Positions 60,141 through 64,000 of a stretch of DNA of 64,000 bases are shown here, piece by piece. This stretch comes from Cyanobium sp. NIES-981 (GTDB taxonomy: Bacteria > Cyanobacteriota > Cyanobacteriia > PCC-6307 > Cyanobiaceae): the NCBI GenBank assembly GCA_945896675.1, contig CAMDEM010000002.1, forward strand, positions 62,001 through 126,000, written 5' to 3'. Both the position numbers and the translations under genes were made by a program. A model generated the notes under the pieces. It had not been told where the DNA came from. It searched no databases and worked only from the letters and a program-made list of their open reading frames with translations. Every line of letters begins with the position of its first letter. The first letter of the stretch is position 1.

Positions 60141-60668
60141 ATGGGCCGCACGCTGGAGAACAAGCAACAGATCGTCGAAGAGCTCAAAGGGCTTCTCGGC
60201 GAGGCCGAAATGGCACTGGTTCTTGATTTCAAGGGCCTTTCCATCAAGGAAATGACTGATCTGCGGACCCGTCTGCAGGCCAGCAACGGTGTGTGCAAGG
60301 TGACCAAAAACACCTTGATGCGCCGTGCCATTGATGGCAACAGTGCCTGGGCGAATCTCGATTCCCTGCTCACCGGTACCAACGCTTTCGTCCTTGTTAA
60401 GGGCGATGTCGGTGGTGCGGTGAAAGCCGTGCAGTCCTTCCAGAAGGACACGAAGAAATCGGAAGTCAAGGGTGGTCTTTTCGAAGGCCAACTCCTGTCC
60501 CAATCCGATATCAAGGCCATCGGGGATCTGCCCTCCAAGGAGGTGCTCATGGCGCAGATCGCAGGTGCGATCAACGCCGTGGCTACCAAGCTGGCCGTGG
60601 GCATCAACGAGGTTCCGTCCGGTCTTGCCCGGGCTCTTAAGCAGCACGCCGAAGGCGGTGCTAACTGA
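60141..60668 (+). CDS. rplJ: 50S ribosomal protein L10
   Basis: Anchors the L7/L12 stalk to the ribosome. It has 175 residues from ATG 60141 ([33 protein letters not shown]). The [10 protein letters not shown] motif and the C-terminal L12-binding helix (ALKQHAEGG) are present. The frame is open to 60093 but the extra residues are not L10-like. rplL follows after 69 bases. Confidence 0.98.
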   Translation: MGRTLENKQQIVEELKGLLGEAEMALVLDFKGLSIKEMTDLRTRLQASNGVCKVTKNTLMRRAIDGNSAWANLDSLLTGTNAFVLVKGDVGGAVKAVQSFQKDTKKSEVKGGLFEGQLLSQSDIKAIGDLPSKEVLMAQIAGAINAVATKLAVGINEVPSGLARALKQHAEGGAN

Positions 60669-60737
60669 TCGCTTTAGGCGATTTCGAGCTCCCTCGATCC
60701 GACTGTCTCCCAACAGATCTGTTGCTGATTCCCAACC

Positions 60738-61121
60738 ATGTCTGCTACTACCGACCAAATTCTCGAGTCACTGAAGACTCTCTCCCTGCTTGAAGCTTCC
60801 GAGCTTGTGAAGCAGATCGAAGAGGCCTTCGGTGTGTCCGCTGCTGCTTCTGCTGGCGTGATGATGGCGGCTGCCCCTGCGGCTGCCGCTGAAGCCGTCG
60901 AAGAGAAGACCGAATTCGATGTCATCCTCGATGGCTTCGACCCTACGGCCAAGATCAAGGTGCTGAAGGCTGTCCGCGAGGCCACTGGCCTCGGCCTGGG
61001 CGAAGCCAAAGCTCTTGTGGAAGCTGCTCCCACCCCAATCAAGGAAGGCATCCCCAAAGGCGATGCCGAAGCCATCAAGAAGGCCGTGGAAGAAGTGGGC
61101 GGCAAGGTCTCCATCAAATGA
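60738..61121 (+). CDS. rplL: 50S ribosomal protein L7/L12
   Basis: Flexible stalk protein that recruits translation factors. It has 127 residues: N-terminal dimerisation part ([26 protein letters not shown]), Ala-rich hinge ([13 protein letters not shown]), and C-terminal domain ([24 protein letters not shown] ... [21 protein letters not shown]). Last gene of the ribosomal block; a terminator follows. Confidence 0.98.
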   Translation: MSATTDQILESLKTLSLLEASELVKQIEEAFGVSAAASAGVMMAAAPAAAAEAVEEKTEFDVILDGFDPTAKIKVLKAVREATGLGLGEAKALVEAAPTPIKEGIPKGDAEAIKKAVEEVGGKVSIK

Positions 61122-61163
61122 TGGCCCTGGTCAGGCTTCGGCCTGGCCGCCCCCCTTCAAGTC

Positions 61164-61192
61164 AGCCGGTTCCCGCGGGGACCGGCTTTTTT
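61164..61192 (+). terminator. Intrinsic terminator of the ribosomal block after rplL
   Basis: Stem AGCCGGT/ACCGGCT (extendable by G-C and one wobble pair) followed by six T, 42 bases after the rplL stop. Confidence 0.88.
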
Positions 61193-61202
61193 ACTGGCCA
61201 AT

Positions 61203-61228
61203 AAAAAAGCCCCGCCAAAGGCAGGGCT
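61203..61228 (-). terminator. Intrinsic terminator of the candidate sRNA
   Basis: Minus strand: AGCCCTGCC, TTT loop, GGCGGGGCT (nine pairs with one G-U) and six T. It lies back-to-back with the rplL terminator on the other strand. Confidence 0.85.
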
Positions 61229-61299
61229 CGAGAGTTAGAACGGTTTCCGGGAGTCTGTCCTCGTTTCGACCCCAGAAAGTCGTTCTGCACTCCTCACAC
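61203..61299 (-). ncRNA. Candidate small RNA, Yfr2-like, with its own terminator
   Basis: A minus-strand transcript of about 97 nt is suggested by four features. First, a -10-like TAGATT at 61306-61311 lies before GTGTGAGGAGT at 61289-61299. Second, a long hairpin follows at 61237-61286: AGAACG/CGTTCT, TTTC/GAAA, GGG/CCC, GTC/GAC, with loop GAAACGAGGACA. Third, a terminator hairpin at 61208-61228 has a T-run to 61203; its stem has a G-U pair on this strand but a C-A mismatch on the other, supporting this orientation. Fourth, the 5' element is the exact complement of ACUCCUCACAC, the invariant motif of cyanobacterial sRNA Yfr1. Yfr2-family RNAs (about 63-95 nt) are described as nearly complementary to that motif. 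Family membership is inferred. Confidence 0.55.
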
Positions 61300-61360
61300 A
61301 AATAAAATCTAAAGGGTGGGGTAAGGGGCTAACCCGGGAGCGGGACCTGTCTGGCAACTG

Positions 61361-61633
61361 TCACTCCCGGTAGGGAATCACCTGGAGGGCAACAACGTCG
61401 CCCGGTCGCAGGCGGCTGGTTTGCTCGGGGCCGGTTTGCAGGGGGACTGGCTGCACCGGTGGTGGCGGCAGGGGCGTGGGGTCCCAGCTGGCGGCCTTGG
61501 CGAGGGGCACCAGGGCGCCAACCCCGATGGTCAGGGCAGCGACAACTCGACTGGCCAAGACGCTGTGGGTACCGACTCGCCACGGGCCGACTCGGTAAGT
61601 TCGGGGGGCGCAGGGTTCAGTGGCTCCGGCCAT
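61361..61633 (-). CDS. Small exported protein of unknown function
   Basis: A 90-residue protein. A basic N-terminus and a hydrophobic stretch (about 28-47, VVAALTIGVGALVPLAKAAS) look like a signal peptide with an A-x-A-type cleavage site. A Pro-rich segment (DPTPLPPPPVQPVPLQ) follows, then SRLRPGDVVALQVIPYRE at the C-terminus. The gene is divergent from rnhA and upstream of the candidate sRNA on the same strand. No family is recognised. Confidence 0.6.
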   Translation of the reverse strand: MAGATEPCAPRTYRVGPWRVGTHSVLASRVVAALTIGVGALVPLAKAASWDPTPLPPPPVQPVPLQTGPEQTSRLRPGDVVALQVIPYRE

Positions 61634-61704
61634 GGTTCCGGCTCCAGGCCCGGCTGGGCTTCGGGGTTTGCAGTGTTATCTAACGAACCTTGGGGGGTTG
61701 TCCA

Positions 61705-62478
61705 GTGGCCGCTGAGCCGGTGAGGGTTGTGGCAGCGGCCTGTGATGGGGCCTGCAGTGGCAATCCGGGCCCAGGGGGCTGGGGTGCCTTGCTGCGTTTT
61801 GAAGATGGTTCGGTGCAGGAGTTTGGTGGGGCCGATCCAGCGACCACCAACAACCGCATGGAGCTCACGGCGGCGCTAGCGCTATTGGAGGCCCTCAAGG
61901 CCATGCCGCGCCACCCCGATTTAGCGATTCGGACCGACAGCAAATATCTGATCGATGGCTTTAGCAAGTGGATTCAGGGCTGGAAACGCAAGGGCTGGCG
62001 TACCGCTTCCGGGAGTCCGGTGCTGAACCGCGATCTCTGGGAGCTGCTCGACCAAGCCCGATTGGGCGGCGTGCCCCTCATCCATGTGAAGGGCCATAGC
62101 GGTGATCCCGATAACGACCGTTGTGACGTGATTGCGGTGGCCTTCTCTAGGGGTCAGAAGCCTTCCCTGGCGGCAGGAGGTGTTGGTTCTATCGCTCGCC
62201 CTGGTGATGCGGCTCCGCCTGCTGATCCAGCTCCCGGGTCTGATTTGGCACCGGCTTCCCTGCGGCAGTTGCTCACCCGCCTGGAGCTGGCTGATCGGCT
62301 AGCGGAGCGCGACTATGGCTTGAGCCTGGTGGAACTGGCCCAGCTGGTGGAGATGCCCTTGAAGCAACTGGAGGGCAAAACCGAGGCCTGGACTTGGCGG
62401 GATTGGTTGGTGCAGCCCGCCGATGGGGGGCGTTGGCGTTTGGCCCGTGCCGCGGGAGGATTGGGGCTAAGGGAGTAG
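61705..62478 (+). CDS. rnhA: Ribonuclease HI with C-terminal extension
   Basis: Cleaves the RNA strand of RNA-DNA hybrids. Catalytic residues are intact: D in [17 protein letters not shown] in [17 protein letters not shown] in [11 protein letters not shown], and H/D in [14 protein letters not shown]. The core ends near residue 145. A further 110 residues form a Pro/Ala linker and a helical region ([20 protein letters not shown] and [19 protein letters not shown]) that looks like a small helix-turn-helix. GTG 61705 is chosen over TTG 61690 (257 residues). Confidence 0.92.
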   Translation: MAAEPVRVVAAACDGACSGNPGPGGWGALLRFEDGSVQEFGGADPATTNNRMELTAALALLEALKAMPRHPDLAIRTDSKYLIDGFSKWIQGWKRKGWRTASGSPVLNRDLWELLDQARLGGVPLIHVKGHSGDPDNDRCDVIAVAFSRGQKPSLAAGGVGSIARPGDAAPPADPAPGSDLAPASLRQLLTRLELADRLAERDYGLSLVELAQLVEMPLKQLEGKTEAWTWRDWLVQPADGGRWRLARAAGGLGLRE

Positions 62479-62487
62479 GTCGGCGAG

Positions 62488-63657
62488 ATGGCCAACGGCG
62501 CGCGTTCAACCGGCATGCTCTACGAGCGTTTTGTGGGCCCCCTCTTGGCGTCCGATGGGGGCGCCGATGCGGAGCAGCTCAGCCAGCTCACCCTCACGGC
62601 CTTGGGCCAGGCCTCCTTGCGGCGGAGCTGGCCCCTGGTCAGTGGTTCCCTGGCGGGCCTGGCCGCGGAGTTGCAACGGCCCGATCCCCGGCTGGAGCAA
62701 ACCCTGTTTGGCTGTCGGTTCAGCAATCCGGTGGGCTTGGCAGCTGGGTTCGATAAGAACGCCGTGGCGGCTGGGATTTGGCATTGCTTTGGTTTTGGCT
62801 TTGCCGAGCTGGGCACGGTCACTTGGCACGCCCAGGCGGGCAATCCCAAGCCGCGGCTGTTTCGCTTGGCGGCCGAGCGGGCAGCGCTCAACCGGATGGG
62901 CTTTAACAACACCGGTGCCCAGGCGGTCAAGCGCACCTTGGAGCGCCAGCACTTGGCGCCCCCGGGCCAGCGGCCGGCGGTGCTTGGCATCAATCTCGGC
63001 AAATCCAAGATCACCAGCCTTGATCTCGCCCCAGACGACTACGCCTCATCGCTCGAACTCTTGGCCCCCCTGGCCGATTACGCGGTGATCAATGTGAGTT
63101 CGCCGAACACGCCCGGGCTGCGGGACCTGCAGGAGGAGGTGCTGCTGCGCCGGCTTGTGGAGCGCCTCAGGCGGCTTACGGCGTGCCCTCCCCTGCTGGT
63201 GAAGATCGCCCCCGATCTCGAAGATGACGCCATTGACGCGATCGCGCGGATGGCCTACGAGGAGGGGCTTGCCGGGGTGATTGCTGTCAATACCAGCATC
63301 AATCGCTTCGGTTTGGAGAACCGCCCCATTGTTCAAACGGGCGGCACGTTGGCCACGGAGGCCGGTGGCCTCAGTGGTGCTCCGCTGCGCGGCAGGGCCC
63401 TGGAAGTGCTGCGCCGCTTGCGGGCCACGGCTGGCCCCGCCCTGCCCTTGATCGGGGTGGGCGGGATTGATTCGCCCCAGAGCGCCTGGGAGCGGATCAC
63501 GGCGGGGGCTTCCTTGGTGCAGCTCTACACCGGTTGGATTTACCAGGGCCCGGTTTTAGTGCCCCAGATCCTCGAAGCTTTCAGCCGCCAACTGGATCGC
63601 CATGGGCTTGCCCACATCGGTGAGGCCGTGGGCTCTGGATTGCCATGGCGGGATTGA
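62488..63657 (+). CDS. pyrD: Dihydroorotate dehydrogenase (quinone), class 2
   Basis: Membrane-associated FMN enzyme that oxidises dihydroorotate to orotate in pyrimidine synthesis, passing electrons to quinone. The 389 residues include [17 protein letters not shown] at about 80, [24 protein letters not shown], the catalytic serine motif [21 protein letters not shown], and the C-terminal [30 protein letters not shown] 62488 is given; ATG 62515 is also possible. It is 9 bases after rnhA. Confidence 0.97.
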   Translation: MANGARSTGMLYERFVGPLLASDGGADAEQLSQLTLTALGQASLRRSWPLVSGSLAGLAAELQRPDPRLEQTLFGCRFSNPVGLAAGFDKNAVAAGIWHCFGFGFAELGTVTWHAQAGNPKPRLFRLAAERAALNRMGFNNTGAQAVKRTLERQHLAPPGQRPAVLGINLGKSKITSLDLAPDDYASSLELLAPLADYAVINVSSPNTPGLRDLQEEVLLRRLVERLRRLTACPPLLVKIAPDLEDDAIDAIARMAYEEGLAGVIAVNTSINRFGLENRPIVQTGGTLATEAGGLSGAPLRGRALEVLRRLRATAGPALPLIGVGGIDSPQSAWERITAGASLVQLYTGWIYQGPVLVPQILEAFSRQLDRHGLAHIGEAVGSGLPWRD

Positions 63658-63682
63658 GAGTCGCCGTGTGGGCCCCCCTGCG

Positions 63683-64000
63683 ATGACGTCCGCGATCCAA
63701 GTGGGGGAGATTCCAGCCCTGATCCAGGAACGGCTTCGCCAGCTGCGGCACCAACTCTTTCCCCAGAGGCTGCGCCTGCAGATTGACGACCATGGGCTCA
63801 GCGCCCAGCTGCTGACTAGGGGCAAGACCCCCCTGCCCCCTCCCGTGCAGGTGCCCTTGCCGGCTGGGATTTGCCGTCAAGGGATTCCCCAGAACGGAGC
63901 CGCCTTGGGAGATTTCATCGGGGATTGGCTGCTGGAGCTGGGGCTGGTCGCTTGCCAGGTGGAGGCGGTTTTGCCCGGGGCTGTTTGCCAATGGCGCGTT
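63683..64000 (+). CDS. Unknown protein, possibly PilM-like (cut by right edge)
   Basis: An open frame from ATG 63683 to the end of the window (106 residues, no stop). The N-terminus has IQERLRQLRHQLFPQRLRLQ and DDHGLSAQLL. Later GAALGDFIGDWLLELGLVACQVEAVLPGAVCQWRV has the spacing of the actin-like PilM type IV pilus assembly protein, where a helix precedes 'v..alP...v..R.v'. Only a fragment is visible, so the family call is weak. It begins 25 bases after pyrD. Confidence 0.5.
   Translation, partial: MTSAIQVGEIPALIQERLRQLRHQLFPQRLRLQIDDHGLSAQLLTRGKTPLPPPVQVPLPAGICRQGIPQNGAALGDFIGDWLLELGLVACQVEAVLPGAVCQWRV

Noticed and set aside
61289-61330. Plus-strand Yfr1 gene from the ACTCCTCACAC motif
   Set aside because: No terminator hairpin follows the motif on the plus strand, and the nearby hairpin pairs better on the minus strand. 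A Yfr10-like RNA remains possible but less likely.
61329-61583. 84-residue minus-strand frame overlapping the small exported protein
   Set aside because: Arg/Pro/Gly-rich shadow; the 61361-61633 frame has a signal-peptide-like N-terminus and is preferred.

Overview
The window is a GC-rich piece of a cyanobacterial chromosome. It most probably comes from the alpha-cyanobacterial (picocyanobacterial) Synechococcus/Cyanobium lineage. Evidence for this includes a DUF98-type chorismate lyase as in plastoquinone synthesis, paired flavodiiron proteins Flv3/Flv1, two membrane delta-9-type acyl-lipid desaturases, a ClpB2 gene next to secE-nusG-rplK-rplA-rplJ-rplL, a biosynthetic-type arginine decarboxylase, GcvP/GcvH, and a 'bluetail'-type C-terminus on a large secreted protein. 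I see no transposase, integrase, CRISPR array, rRNA or tRNA gene.

Layout. 1-3.7 kb: NAD-dependent DNA ligase (cut by the left edge), a small membrane protein, a SprT-like zinc protein, two unknown ORFs and chorismate lyase. 3.7-14.1 kb: a surface-glycan region with four GT4 and one GT2 glycosyltransferases in a tight run, a one-TM PilP/GspC-like protein, mnmG, an O-antigen-ligase-like membrane protein and a further GT-A-like protein. 14.2-19.0 kb: dnaB, rplI and two fatty-acid desaturases that bracket an HTH-like gene. 19.2-24.2 kb: a PLP enzyme of the methionine gamma-lyase-like family, gcvH and gcvP, plus a 76-aa unknown. 24.2-29.1 kb: rubrerythrin, flv1, flv3 and hsp20, an oxygen/stress block. 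29.3-33.7 kb: a LuxR-type regulator divergent from a 1173-aa modular cellulase (CBM2-GH9-repeats-CBM2-RTX/bluetail).

33.7-39.0 kb: a five-gene run on the minus strand (SNF2 helicase, HEPN toxin-like, MNT antitoxin-like, SWIM zinc finger, MEKHLA/PAS-like protein) whose members abut or overlap by 1-4 nt. This is the best candidate for an undescribed combined system. 39-54 kb: housekeeping genes (alaS, yqhA-like, speA, ndk, thiO, gatB, coaE, argJ, an ABC1/UbiB kinase, eno). 54.2-61.1 kb: gloA, clpB2, then secE-nusG-rplK-rplA-rplJ-rplL with structured leaders. 61.2-61.3 kb: a probable small RNA with its own terminator, carrying the exact complement of the Yfr1 motif and therefore a Yfr2-like candidate. 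61.4-64 kb: a small exported protein, rnhA, pyrD and the start of a possibly PilM-like gene cut by the right edge.

Protein family calls come from recognising motifs and overall sequence, without any database search. Start codons were chosen by family length, Shine-Dalgarno-like sequence and overlap with neighbours, and are stated where doubtful.
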